From: Chryseobacterium sp. LAM-KRS1
GTDB taxonomy: Bacteria > Bacteroidota > Bacteroidia > Flavobacteriales > Weeksellaceae
Length of the DNA stretch: 64,000 bases
Assembly (NCBI RefSeq): GCF_013184525.1
Contig: NZ_JAAOIZ010000001.1
Location: 372,001-436,000, forward strand
Direction of reading: 5' to 3'
This document shows, in pieces, positions 8,906 through 18,182 of the stretch (the first letter of the stretch is position 1; each line of letters starts with the position of its first letter). Position numbers and translations under genes: made by a program. The notes below the pieces were generated by a model. That model was not told the origin of the DNA and made no database searches. It worked only from the letters and a program-made list of their open reading frames with translations.

Positions 8906-10192
8906 TCATTTCAGATATAATTTCATCCTTGTCTCATATTCTGGCTTTAATTTCAGAAACTTCCATATTTTTTTGTCTTCGGGATTGCTCACACGGTAAT
9001 AAATAATCTTATCTGCAGAGTATCTGAAATAAGGATGGTTCTTTAACCATTCTTCCGGCGCGTCCACAAGTGTATATTTTGTGATGCCGGAGGAATCAAG
9101 CTTACAAATTGAAATTAATTTCTGCACAAGATCTGTATCTATATTGTAAGTTTCCAGGATTTGCTGTTTGGTAACGAATCCGCCCAGTTTTTTTCTGAAA
9201 CCAATAATTGATCCTGCACTTTTTTCATCAAGTCCGAATTCCAGAAGCTGTTTAAAAGTAATTTGATTTAAATCAGTAGATGCGAAATCTGTTTTTTGCT
9301 GAATGATTGGATTCTTTTTTTCATCATTTTGCTGATCTTTGATTTTAATATAGGGTTTTAATTCTTCAAACTTTTCCTGAGAAATGACGAAACATTTCTG
9401 AATATCCTGATAGGTATTAAAACGTCCCTTTAAATTTCTATCTCTGTAATTAACTATAGTTAATGCCTGCTTTTCGGAAAAACCAAGAGATTGCCATCCT
9501 GCTGTGTTTAAAGTATTAGGATCAAAAAAACGGAGATAAATACGAGGCTTTTGCTCAGTACTCTTAGAAATGTTTTTTAAATTTTCAGGTGTTTTTTCCG
9601 GTAAAAGCAGATGTGGTGCTAATAATCGATAGTTTTCATCATTGATTATAAAGCAGGCTTTTAATTTTTCTTTACTTACAAAACTACCTCCCAGATAAGC
9701 TTTGTATTTCAAAATCGCTTGGGCCTGTCGCGGGCTGAATCCCATATTCTCCCATTCTTTTTCAGAAAGGTGATCCGGATTGAATGTTCCGGAGACGGTA
9801 ATTGTTTTTTTATCAGGCACTCCCGATCTATCATTTTTTATAACCTTATGGTCATTTGGGAGCATAATGTATGGACTGATCTCTGAAAATTTCTCCTTGG
9901 AAATAGCGTAGCATTTTTGTAATTGTTCTTTAGAAGTAAATTCTCCACCAACAATTTTCTTATAGTTTAGTATCGTTAATACCTGTTTTGAAGAAAATCC
10001 AAGGCTTTGCCACTGTTTTTCGTTAAGGTCATTAGGATTAAATTCGGTTAAATACAATGAAGCGTTTTCCTCCGACACAAACTTTATTTCGGGGAAATTT
10101 TCTTTTTCTTTACCGGTATACTCCTGGAAGATGAATAATATGAGCAGCAATATACCTAAAAATGCAATCTTTTGATAGTAGCTTCTTTTCAT
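8906..10192 (-). CDS. Membrane-anchored helix-hairpin-helix repeat protein
   Basis: The protein is 428 residues from the ATG before KRSYYQK; an in-frame start nine codons upstream (10219) is possible. One N-terminal membrane helix is followed by four repeats of about 60-95 residues, each with a pattern like FNPNDLNEKQWQSLGFS, then an xQALTIxNY segment and a GGxFxSKEQLxxCY segment. This is the ComEA-type helix-hairpin-helix fold, in which paired helices bind DNA backbone. A fifth degenerate copy may form the C-terminus. Anchored HhH proteins can take part in DNA uptake, but no other competence gene is nearby, so that role is only a possibility. Confidence 0.8.
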   Translation of the reverse strand: MKRSYYQKIAFLGILLLILFIFQEYTGKEKENFPEIKFVSEENASLYLTEFNPNDLNEKQWQSLGFSSKQVLTILNYKKIVGGEFTSKEQLQKCYAISKEKFSEISPYIMLPNDHKVIKNDRSGVPDKKTITVSGTFNPDHLSEKEWENMGFSPRQAQAILKYKAYLGGSFVSKEKLKACFIINDENYRLLAPHLLLPEKTPENLKNISKSTEQKPRIYLRFFDPNTLNTAGWQSLGFSEKQALTIVNYRDRNLKGRFNTYQDIQKCFVISQEKFEELKPYIKIKDQQNDEKKNPIIQQKTDFASTDLNQITFKQLLEFGLDEKSAGSIIGFRKKLGGFVTKQQILETYNIDTDLVQKLISICKLDSSGITKYTLVDAPEEWLKNHPYFRYSADKIIYYRVSNPEDKKIWKFLKLKPEYETRMKLYLK

Positions 10193-10381
10193 CAAGCTAA
10201 ACTTATTGATAAACCTCAACTTTTAAAAGAATAATGTTCAGAATTTGATATAATGATATATAAAGGGTTGTTTTTTGATGGTAACCCTTTTTAAAATGAA
10301 GCTGATCTTTTGATTAATTGAATTTTTTCAAGCCTACTCATCGGAATAATCGAGATAATATGATATATGATGGCATAAAAA

Positions 10382-10405
10382 ATCCCCAAAAATGTTTTTG
10401 GGGAT
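10382..10405 (-). terminator. Rho-independent terminator of the NlpE-like gene
   Basis: An 11-bp stem (ATCCCCAAAAA and its complement) around a 2-nt centre is followed on the minus strand by a T run. Confidence 0.85.
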
Positions 10406-10432
10406 ATATTTAACTAATAACAGATTATTGTA

Positions 10433-10846
10433 TTACTGACGAACAAGATTATATTCTGTTCCTGCTGTTTCTTTTGTCCATGCACTTCCGCTATGCATTT
10501 GAATTGTTTTATCATTGACAATTGAGAAGGTTGTTACACGGTCTGCAATATTTGAATACTTTAAAATTACCTTATTGGTGTCTTTGTAATACTTCCAAGT
10601 CCCTGTACTTGACATAGGAGTTGTACTACCAGGAAAAGTTTCAGACAAAGCGAAAGTATTATCATCTTTGAAAGTGATTTCAACATTCTGTTTTGAGTTT
10701 CCTGAAGGGATATTTCCTTTATAAACTCCTGGTACAAAAGTAGAAGTTTTAGTTACCGAAGTATTTTCCTTTTGATTTTTCATTGTACTGCAAGAAGTAA
10801 ATCCGATGAATGATGCGCAAGCTGCTGCGAGAAATAAATTTTTCAT
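10433..10846 (-). CDS. NlpE-like lipoprotein
   Basis: The 137-residue precursor has a lipoprotein signal peptide with a lipobox ending in Cys19 (GFTSC). The mature part resembles the small beta-barrel NlpE N-terminal domain: GVYKGNIPSG near the start, ITFKDDNTFALSE, a GTWKY segment and a final YNLVRQ. In Enterobacteria NlpE senses surface contact and copper stress through the envelope. Here only the fold is suggested, as the CxxC motif of enterobacterial NlpE is absent. It is a single gene with its own terminator. Confidence 0.78.
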   Translation of the reverse strand: MKNLFLAAACASFIGFTSCSTMKNQKENTSVTKTSTFVPGVYKGNIPSGNSKQNVEITFKDDNTFALSETFPGSTTPMSSTGTWKYYKDTNKVILKYSNIADRVTTFSIVNDKTIQMHSGSAWTKETAGTEYNLVRQ

Positions 10847-11055
10847 AATATGTTTTTTAAATTTGGTTTCTTACTAACTAAAATAATGCCAAAAAATAAA
10901 ATAAATAAGTGAAAAAGTCATTGAGCTTTCATTGCTGATCTTATTTTGCCAAGGTGTGAAAAGGGGCAGAAAATTGATCATCACAGGATTAGCAGATGTT
11001 TATGTTAAATCTGATATTTGGAAAAAAAATGTTAGGGTATTTTTATCCGTTTCTG

Positions 11056-11400
11056 TTATTCAGAGTCTTTTTCTACTAAAGATTCTTTTAATTTCAGTAA
11101 TTCAGCCTTTACAAATTCCAGACGGTCGATAATAGTAATGGTCTCGGATATTTTACTGTTTGTTGCCAAAGCGATCTTTGCTCCATCCAGTGTGTAACCT
11201 TTTTCTTTCACCAGATGGTAAATGATCTGCAGATTTTTAATATCCTCAGGGGTAAAGTACCGGTTACCTTTCTTGTTTTTCTTAGGTTTGATAATAGGAA
11301 ATTCCTGCTCCCAATAACGTATTAATGAAGTGTTTACATCAAATGCTTTAGCAACTTCTCCTATTGAATAATACAGCTTATCGGGTAAATTTATCTTCAT
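11056..11400 (-). CDS. MerR family transcriptional regulator
   Basis: The 114-residue protein has an N-terminal winged-helix DNA-binding domain of MerR type: YYSIGEVAKAFDVNTSLIRYW, then the wing with GNRYFTPEDIKNLQ, and a helical C-terminus (about residues 60-114) that would form the dimer coiled coil. No cysteine-rich metal site is visible, so the effector is unknown. The start is the ATG before KINLPDK at 11400, because a clear promoter -7 element (11419-11426) covers the in-frame start seven codons upstream. Confidence 0.9.
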   Translation of the reverse strand: MKINLPDKLYYSIGEVAKAFDVNTSLIRYWEQEFPIIKPKKNKKGNRYFTPEDIKNLQIIYHLVKEKGYTLDGAKIALATNSKISETITIIDRLEFVKAELLKLKESLVEKDSE

Positions 11401-11418
11401 TTTATGAATCCTAATCTT

Positions 11419-11449
11419 CAAAGATAATTTTTTTTGAATTTTTTTACAA
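11419..11449 (-). promoter_or_regulatory. Promoter of the MerR gene
   Basis: On the minus strand TTG (11447-11449), a 20-nt spacer and TATCTTTG (11419-11426) match the Bacteroidota consensus. The start point would fall about 12 nt before the ATG at 11400. Confidence 0.7.
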
Positions 11450-11567
11450 ATTTACCATCCAAAATATATTCTTAAAACTCTTTTCTTTTCTTGAAATACT
11501 ATAATCTTCCAGTGCTATTTAAGATTAAATGAAAGTCTTTTTTTAATTTTGAAGTAAATTAATAGAT

Positions 11568-12449
11568 TTGAATTCTATATCTGTACTTCATATTGATCTT
11601 TTTCAGTCCGGGAAAAATACTTCGGATTTTTATTTCAATACAATGAAAGATCATCTGGTCAGTAGCCATAAACATATTGAGAAGCCCCATCGGCATGATT
11701 TTTACGTAACGGTGCTTTTTACAAAAGGTACAGGAATTCATGAAGTCGATTTTCACAGGTATGATGTCTCAGAGGGAAGCATGTTTTTTCTATCACCTGG
11801 TCAGGTCCACAGCTGGGAACTTTCGGAAGACACGGACGGGTATATTTTTTTCTTATCTCAGGAATTTTATGATATGCATTATATCAATCAGCATCTGAGA
11901 AACTTCCCTTTTTTTAGTTCGGTGAATTTTTCAAGAAAGCTTCAGCTTGAAAAAAAATACCTGAACCCAATGGTTGGTTTGTTTGAAGAGATTCAGAATG
12001 AGTATTATTCTCATAACCTTATGAAGGAGGGGCTGATACTTTCAGTGATTACAAAAATGTATATCACCTCATCAAGGTTGTTTTCTAAAGAATACAATAC
12101 TTTTAATTCCCCGGTTAGTATTTCATATTTAAAGCACTATCAGGATTTTGAGACTTTACTCGAAGAACATTTTACAAAAGAAAAATCGATTTCATTTTAT
12201 GCTTCTTTGCTGGATATTTCTCCTAAACACTTGAACAGGATTACGCAGACTATGGTTCAGAAAACGGCTACAGAAGTTATTACTGAAAGGGTAGTGCTGG
12301 AAGCAAAACGGATGCTGATGTATTTAAGCGAAAGTCTTGTTGAGATTGCCTTCAGATTAGGGTATGAAGAATATTCTTATTTTGTAAGGGTATTCCGGAA
12401 AACTTCCGGAATAACCCCGACTCAGTTTATTCAAAAGTATAAATCATAA
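11568..12449 (+). CDS. AraC family transcriptional regulator
   Basis: The protein is 293 residues from a TTG at 11568 or 268 from the ATG at 11643-11645. An N-terminal cupin-like sensor domain (HRHDFYVTVLFTKG, SPGQVHSWEL, about residues 25-130) is followed by the C-terminal double helix-turn-helix domain of AraC proteins (about 190-293), with SLVEIAFRLGYEEYSYFVRV and FRKTSGITPTQF as the conserved second motif. It probably activates a gene in response to a small molecule that cannot be named. The TTG start is preferred because it completes the first strand of the cupin domain. Confidence 0.88.
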   Translation: MNSISVLHIDLFQSGKNTSDFYFNTMKDHLVSSHKHIEKPHRHDFYVTVLFTKGTGIHEVDFHRYDVSEGSMFFLSPGQVHSWELSEDTDGYIFFLSQEFYDMHYINQHLRNFPFFSSVNFSRKLQLEKKYLNPMVGLFEEIQNEYYSHNLMKEGLILSVITKMYITSSRLFSKEYNTFNSPVSISYLKHYQDFETLLEEHFTKEKSISFYASLLDISPKHLNRITQTMVQKTATEVITERVVLEAKRMLMYLSESLVEIAFRLGYEEYSYFVRVFRKTSGITPTQFIQKYKS

Positions 12450-12458
12450 ACTTTTTGA

Positions 12459-13901
12459 CTACAACAATAGTTTGAAAGGTCCTTCAAAAGTTGTTTCAAA
12501 AGTATCCACAATTTTGCCTTTTTCATCAAGTAAAGCAATCACAATGTTCTGTTTGGAAAATCGGATGTCTTTTTCAGGAAATGTAATATTAATGTTACCT
12601 TTTAAGATCTGATCTCCCTTTAATACAATTTTATCTGAACCAAAAAAAGTGATCTCGCCATTTTTAGGACTTATTACTTTTATTGTTAAAACCTTTTTCT
12701 CATTGGTTTTGTTTAAAAAAGTATAAATAAATGTATTCGTTATTTTTCCATTTTTTGTAAAGAAAGTGGATCCGGCAGGTTTAATAAATTTGGCCTCCAT
12801 AGATCCACGGTCATACATTAGAAAACCAAGAAAACCGATTAATAATGCCAGAAAAACCGTAGTGACTTTCATTCTGGAGGTAAAAATAAACCTGGATTGG
12901 TTTTCAATTTCAGCTTCAGTTGCGTAGCGAACCAATCCTTTTGGAAGACCTATTTTTTCCATTACTTCATCACAGGCATCAATGCACGCCGTGCAATTAA
13001 TACATTCAAGCTGTTGGCCGTTTCTGATATCTATTCCTGTAGGGCAAACCACGACACATTGCTGGCAATCGATACAATCTCCTTTTCCTTCTGATTTTCG
13101 GTCTTCACCGTTTTTCCATTTGGAACGGTTTTCACCTCTTTTAAAATCATAATATACATTGATGGTTTGTTTATCAATAAGAACTCCCTGTAAGCGTCCG
13201 TAGGGGCATACCAATGTACATACCTGCTCACGGAGCCATGCGAAAGTAAAATAAAAAACAGCTGTAAAAGAAAGCATAACAATGAATTTCAAAGAATGTT
13301 CTGCAGGGCCTTCACTCATGATTTTAAAAACCTCTCTGTATCCTACAATATACATGAACATGAAATGACCGATAATTAACGAAACCAATAGGAATACCGA
13401 CCATTTCAGACTCCTCTTTCTTATTTTCTCACTATTCCATTCCTGTCGGTCCAGCTTCATTTGCTTATTACGGTCACCTTCGATCCAATATTCTATTTTT
13501 CTGAAAACCATCTCCATAAAAAGAGTTTGCGGACAAAGCCAGCCACAGAATATTCGTCCGAAAACTACTGTAAAAAGCATAATAAATATAACAGAAGTAA
13601 CAGCGCCCAGAGCCAGAATAAAAAAATCCTGGAGATAAAAAGGTTGCCCCACAATGAAAAATTTTCTGTCGATGACATTAATCAGAAGAAAAGGGTTATG
13701 ATTAATGGTTACGAAAGGTAGAATAAAAAACAAAGCAAGCAGGATATAGCTGGTGTAATTTCTGTAATTGGTATATTTCCCCTTGGGTTTGCGGGGGAAC
13801 ACCCATTTTCTTTTTCCTGTATCATCCATTGTTCCCACAGAATTTCTGAAAGCTTCATTCTCTATCGCTATAACCTTTTCGGGTTTGGTGTCTGTATTCA
13901 T
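12459..13901 (-). CDS. ccoG: Cytochrome c oxidase accessory protein CcoG
   Basis: CcoG (FixG/RdxA) is a membrane iron-sulfur protein needed for copper handling during assembly of cbb3-type cytochrome c oxidase. The 480-residue protein has several membrane helices, the GRIFCGWLCPQ and EQVCTLVCPYGRLQG segments, and a ferredoxin-like pair of cluster motifs (CIDCQQCVVVCPTG and CINCTACIDACDEV). The C-terminal periplasmic region (about residues 360-480) is an Ig-like domain. In most Bacteroidota it lies in the ccoNOPG operon, but here neither neighbour is an oxidase gene. Confidence 0.95.
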   Translation of the reverse strand: MNTDTKPEKVIAIENEAFRNSVGTMDDTGKRKWVFPRKPKGKYTNYRNYTSYILLALFFILPFVTINHNPFLLINVIDRKFFIVGQPFYLQDFFILALGAVTSVIFIMLFTVVFGRIFCGWLCPQTLFMEMVFRKIEYWIEGDRNKQMKLDRQEWNSEKIRKRSLKWSVFLLVSLIIGHFMFMYIVGYREVFKIMSEGPAEHSLKFIVMLSFTAVFYFTFAWLREQVCTLVCPYGRLQGVLIDKQTINVYYDFKRGENRSKWKNGEDRKSEGKGDCIDCQQCVVVCPTGIDIRNGQQLECINCTACIDACDEVMEKIGLPKGLVRYATEAEIENQSRFIFTSRMKVTTVFLALLIGFLGFLMYDRGSMEAKFIKPAGSTFFTKNGKITNTFIYTFLNKTNEKKVLTIKVISPKNGEITFFGSDKIVLKGDQILKGNINITFPEKDIRFSKQNIVIALLDEKGKIVDTFETTFEGPFKLLL

Positions 13902-14144
13902 TCTTTTATTTTAAATAACCAATTGAATAATCCCTCATTTTGTTGTTTTTTTTATTAAAAAACATCTATTGAGTTTCTTACCGCAAAGCTCTTAATTAAG
14001 GGAATACATTACTAATAGTATACACGTATTGAATAGGACAAATGGGACATTTATCAATTTTTTATTATTGTATCAAAATGAGAAAATAATTCTTGAATTT
14101 TATTTTTTCATGTTGTACATTGTGAGCCTAAAATGAAATAAAAA

Positions 14145-15038
14145 ATGAAGAATCTTTTTAAAATGACTTGGGTTGGTTTGGTTTTAGTATTACTAAATTG
14201 TCAATCAGTAAATTATACCCGTATGTTTTATCATGATGTAATGCCAGAGAAGATTTCAGACCGGTTCGGTTTTACTGAGGGGCCCTCCTCAGATAAAGAA
14301 GGGAATGTTTATTTTACAGATCAACCCAATGATAAAATTTATTATTGGGATTGGAAAACAAATGAAATCCGGGAATTTTTAAGCAAAACAGGACGCGCCA
14401 ATGGAACCCATTTTGATCAAGACGATAATCTGATTACCTGTTCTGATGATCAGGGCGAGATCTGGAAGATCTCTAAAGATAAAAAGATTCAGATTTTATT
14501 AAAAGGTTTCGAAGGAAAAAGGCTTAATGGTCCGAATGATGTATGGGGAGATTCTTCAGGTGGAATGTACTTTACTGATCCTTTGTATAAGAGAGATTAC
14601 TGGATTGATTTTAAACAGGAAATTCCTCATAAAAGTCTTTATTACAGAAATAAAGAAGGTAAAGTAAAAAAAATCGATACTTTTACCCAGCCCAATGGCA
14701 TTGCCGGAAGTGAGAAATACAGAAAACTCTATGTTTCTGATATTGATGCAGGAAAAACTTATGTATACGACATATTGGATGCAGGAGAACTTTCTGAGAA
14801 GAGACTGTTCTGTGAAATGGGTTCTGACGGAATGACGTTAGATAAGCACGGGAATGTTTATTTAACAGGTAATGGGGTTACGGTGTTTAATCGCGATGGT
14901 AAGAAAATCTATCATATTCCCATAGAAGAGGAATGGACCTCTAACGTAACATTCGGGGGAAAGCATAATGATATTCTTTTTATTACTGCTTCAAAGTCAG
15001 TATATACTTTACCAACAAGGGTAAAAGGGACAAGATAA
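14145..15038 (+). CDS. SMP-30/gluconolactonase-like lipoprotein
   Basis: The 297-residue protein begins with a lipoprotein signal peptide (lipobox LLNC, Cys19). The rest is a six-bladed beta-propeller of SMP-30/LRE type: FTEGPSSDKEGNVYFTDQ with the metal-binding glutamate, then GRANGTHFD, LNGPNDVWG, QPNGIAGS and a KLYVSDIDAG blade. Relatives are calcium- or zinc-dependent lactonases acting on sugar lactones. Being a lipoprotein, it would act in the periplasm or on the outer membrane. The gene stands alone between ccoG and the reprolysin-like protease; a TACATTGTG sequence about 30 nt before the ATG may be its promoter. Confidence 0.88.
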   Translation: MKNLFKMTWVGLVLVLLNCQSVNYTRMFYHDVMPEKISDRFGFTEGPSSDKEGNVYFTDQPNDKIYYWDWKTNEIREFLSKTGRANGTHFDQDDNLITCSDDQGEIWKISKDKKIQILLKGFEGKRLNGPNDVWGDSSGGMYFTDPLYKRDYWIDFKQEIPHKSLYYRNKEGKVKKIDTFTQPNGIAGSEKYRKLYVSDIDAGKTYVYDILDAGELSEKRLFCEMGSDGMTLDKHGNVYLTGNGVTVFNRDGKKIYHIPIEEEWTSNVTFGGKHNDILFITASKSVYTLPTRVKGTR

Positions 15039-15419
15039 TCGATTCCATTTATTGTTGTTAAATCTTTTATCAGTGATTTAGTTACTTGAAAATTATATGT
15101 AATATTCAGGTAATCAGTGAGGTGGGCTTTGATTTCATTGATGTTATTTCATGTGTATTTGAATTTATTTCTTTTTAAATCTTATTTTATATAAAATTTT
15201 TAATCTATTTACTTTTATCGTAAAATAATTTAAGTTAATTGTGGAAATGTTAATAATGAGTGTTGTTTATTGTTAATATTATGGTTTTTGTGTTTAATTT
15301 TTTGCTTTTTTTGTAAAGTGTTTTTAGGCTCTGGAAAATATCGTTTATTTTATTTAAGATGTTTGCGTGAGTTAGAACATATACCAACCTTAACACAAAC
15401 AGTTTAAATTATTATAGAT
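15039..15419. other. Gene-free AT-rich intergenic stretch
   Basis: This 381-bp stretch between two same-strand genes is very AT-rich. I see no convincing terminator hairpin, RNA gene, coding frame or consensus promoter; the promoter of the protease gene must lie here but is not recognisable. Confidence 0.5.
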
Positions 15420-18104
15420 ATGAAATTCTACTTATTGATCGCATTGGCGATGGTTCCTTTTATGGGGTCATCACAATGGAAGAGAACAGAACTACGTTCA
15501 CAAAGCGTAAAAAAAGTACAGGAAAAACTGGAGTTTTCAGGCTTGTATACATTAGATATAAACGCTTTAAAACAAACCCTTAAAAATACATCTTCTAAAA
15601 CTTCTGAGGGAAAAGGTGTTGTTATTTCAATTCCTGATATCAATGGGAAAACAGAAAGGTTCCAGGTATGGGAATATTCCAATATGGCTCCTGAATTACA
15701 GGAGAAATATCCGGACATAAAATCTTATATGGGAAGGGGAATAGAAGACCCGTCTGCTTATTTAAGATTTAGTCTTTCACCGGTAGGTTTTTCATCCATG
15801 ATTACAAGATCCGGTAATTCTGAATTTATTGAACCTTATTCACAGGACGGAACAGTATATGCTGTATTCGATTCAAAAGCAAGAAAGAATCAGGAGGCAG
15901 AACCTTTCATTTGTGGTACTGCTGAAAATCTGGCAACGAAGTCCCTATCTAGTAAAAATGGTGCACAAAATAAAAAAGCCGCAGGTTTCAATACTTTCAG
16001 GCTGGCTATGTCATGTACCGGGGAATATGCCCAGTATCATTTAACAGCAGCCGGAACACCGGCAAATGCTACGGAAGCGCAGAAAAAAGCAGTAGTACTG
16101 GCAGCTATGAATACGACATTAACCCGTCTTAATCAGTTATTTGAAAAAGATCTGTCATTACATTTTAATTTAATTGCCAATAATGATGTGCTTATTTTTT
16201 TAGAACCTACTGCAGATCCTTATACCAACGGAGGACCTGGTGAAGCTCAAACCCAGATTTCAGCGCGTATTGCAGCTCAGGATTACGATATGGGTCATTT
16301 GCTGGATAAAAAGAATGGTAACGGCCAGGCAGGAGATATCGGAGTAATCTGTGATGATAATGCTAAAGCAGGTGGATGGACAGCTCATAATTTTCCTGAA
16401 GGAGATAAATTCGATATAGACTATGTTGCTCATGAAATGGGTCATCAGATGGGGGCGAACCATACATTTACGCTTTATAATGCAAGCTATACGGATGCTT
16501 CTTTAGTAGAGCCGGGAAGTGGATCTACGATTATGGCTTATACAGGTATTATGGGTGGTAATAGTGATGTGCAGTTTAACTCATTCGATTATTTTCATGC
16601 TTTTAATCTTAAAGAGATCAAAGATGTGATCAATGGCGTGGCATGCGGTGTTAATGTGCCGTTTGCTAACCCTGCACCAGCAGTAAATGCCGGAGCTGAT
16701 TATACAATTCCTAAATCTACACCTTTCGCATTGAAAGCAACCACAACAGATGCCAATAGTGCTGGTTATACTTATACGTGGGAGCAGATGGATTCCGGTT
16801 CGGCACAAACAGGAACGGTGAACTCTCTTACCTATGCTGCCAAACCTTCCGGTCCTACTTTCCGGTCCTTACCTCCGGTAAGTACACCTGTAAGGTACTT
16901 CCCTGATTTTAATAAAGTATTGGCAGGAGTATATGCGACCCGTTGGGAGTCTTTATCCAGTGTGGCAAGGACACTTAATTTTACAGTTACGGCAAGAAAT
17001 AATCATCCTACTGCTCCGCAAACGAGCAAAGATGAAACGGTAATAACGGTTGATGCAGCATCGGGACCTTTCAAAATTACAGCTCCAGTATTTGGACAGT
17101 CATTAAGTTCCGGAAATTCAGCAACTATAACCTGGGATGTAGCCAATACCACTCAGGCTCCGATTAATACAGCAAATGTTACGATTAAATTATCTACCGA
17201 CGGAGGGCAAACATTTACCGTGCTGGCAGCAAATACACCTAATGACGGTAGCGAACAGATTACAATTCCTGCCGGATCAACTTCGGCAAACGCATACATT
17301 CTGGTTGAAGCCATAGGAAATGTTTATTATGCGGTAAGTCCAAGTTTTGTTATTGATTATAATGTGACCGGAGAAACATGTGCAACGTATACTTATAATG
17401 GACCAGCTGTTGGCATTATAGATGGACCTGGAGGGAACAAGATTTCTTCACCTAAGGTTGTTGTTCCTTTAATGGTAAATAATACCGGGGTTATTACTAA
17501 AATTAAAGTAACTCCAACTATAGCACACCCTTATGTAAGTGATTTGGCTGTTGGTATAGAAAGTCCGCAAGGATCTTCTGCTCTCATATGGAATAGAAAA
17601 TGTGGAAATGCGGCATATTCAGGTATTACAGCTTCGTTCACAGATACAGGTAATGCAGTAGCTTGTGCTTCTCCGATTCAGGGAGAAACGAAATCTGATG
17701 AATCATTAGCAATCTTTAAAGGGCATAAGGCTCAGGGAGAATGGAAGTTGTTCGCATCGGACAATTATGCAGGTGATGTGGGAACAATTAATTCTTGGTC
17801 GCTTGAAGTTTGTACCCGCGAAACACAAAATTTAGGGACAAAGGATGCTTCCGCTGTATCAGGAAATGATATCAAAATTTACCCTAATCCGAGTAATGGG
17901 AATTTCTTTGTTAAATCCAGGAGTTTATCAGGAGAAATAAAAGTTACTCTATTTGATTCAAGTGGCAGGTTGATCTCTTCGGATTCCTATCAAGGTAATG
18001 GTGATTTTACAAAAGAATTTAACATGAATATTCCAAAAGGAGTTTATATTATTAATATTAATTCTTCCAAAGGAATGTATAGTCAAAAACTGATCATCAA
18101 ATAA
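15420..18104 (+). CDS. Reprolysin-like zinc metalloprotease with P domain and T9SS type A sorting domain
   Basis: The 894-residue protein has a signal peptide (about residues 1-18), a propeptide-like region and a metzincin catalytic domain with the zinc motif HEMGHQMGANH (His338, Glu339) and a Met-turn (STIMAYTGIMG). An Ig-like region (about 550-640) follows, then a proprotein-convertase P domain (about 655-798; TCATYTYNG, SDLAVGIESPQG, GEWKLFASDNYAGD), and a type A sorting domain (about 818-894; IKIYPNPSNGNF, PKGVYIININ). It should be secreted by the type IX system to digest external protein. The length and domain order fit the flavobacterial family. Confidence 0.93.
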   Translation: MKFYLLIALAMVPFMGSSQWKRTELRSQSVKKVQEKLEFSGLYTLDINALKQTLKNTSSKTSEGKGVVISIPDINGKTERFQVWEYSNMAPELQEKYPDIKSYMGRGIEDPSAYLRFSLSPVGFSSMITRSGNSEFIEPYSQDGTVYAVFDSKARKNQEAEPFICGTAENLATKSLSSKNGAQNKKAAGFNTFRLAMSCTGEYAQYHLTAAGTPANATEAQKKAVVLAAMNTTLTRLNQLFEKDLSLHFNLIANNDVLIFLEPTADPYTNGGPGEAQTQISARIAAQDYDMGHLLDKKNGNGQAGDIGVICDDNAKAGGWTAHNFPEGDKFDIDYVAHEMGHQMGANHTFTLYNASYTDASLVEPGSGSTIMAYTGIMGGNSDVQFNSFDYFHAFNLKEIKDVINGVACGVNVPFANPAPAVNAGADYTIPKSTPFALKATTTDANSAGYTYTWEQMDSGSAQTGTVNSLTYAAKPSGPTFRSLPPVSTPVRYFPDFNKVLAGVYATRWESLSSVARTLNFTVTARNNHPTAPQTSKDETVITVDAASGPFKITAPVFGQSLSSGNSATITWDVANTTQAPINTANVTIKLSTDGGQTFTVLAANTPNDGSEQITIPAGSTSANAYILVEAIGNVYYAVSPSFVIDYNVTGETCATYTYNGPAVGIIDGPGGNKISSPKVVVPLMVNNTGVITKIKVTPTIAHPYVSDLAVGIESPQGSSALIWNRKCGNAAYSGITASFTDTGNAVACASPIQGETKSDESLAIFKGHKAQGEWKLFASDNYAGDVGTINSWSLEVCTRETQNLGTKDASAVSGNDIKIYPNPSNGNFFVKSRSLSGEIKVTLFDSSGRLISSDSYQGNGDFTKEFNMNIPKGVYIININSSKGMYSQKLIIK

Positions 18105-18127
18105 GTTTTTTAATATTATTATAAAAT

Positions 18128-18163
18128 GAAAGCGGCTATTAAATAATGGCCGCTTTCTTTTTT
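18128..18163 (+). terminator. Terminator after the metalloprotease gene
   Basis: A 9-bp stem (GAAAGCGGC with its complement) extended by ATT/AAT around a short loop is followed by a T run. It lies just before the convergent end of the helicase gene. Confidence 0.85.
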
Positions 18164-18182
18164 ATCTTAAAATTGATGTCAT

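Noticed and set aside
10932..11132. 66-codon frame between the NlpE-like and MerR genes
   Set aside because: It runs into the MerR gene end on the other strand and has no start signals or domain.
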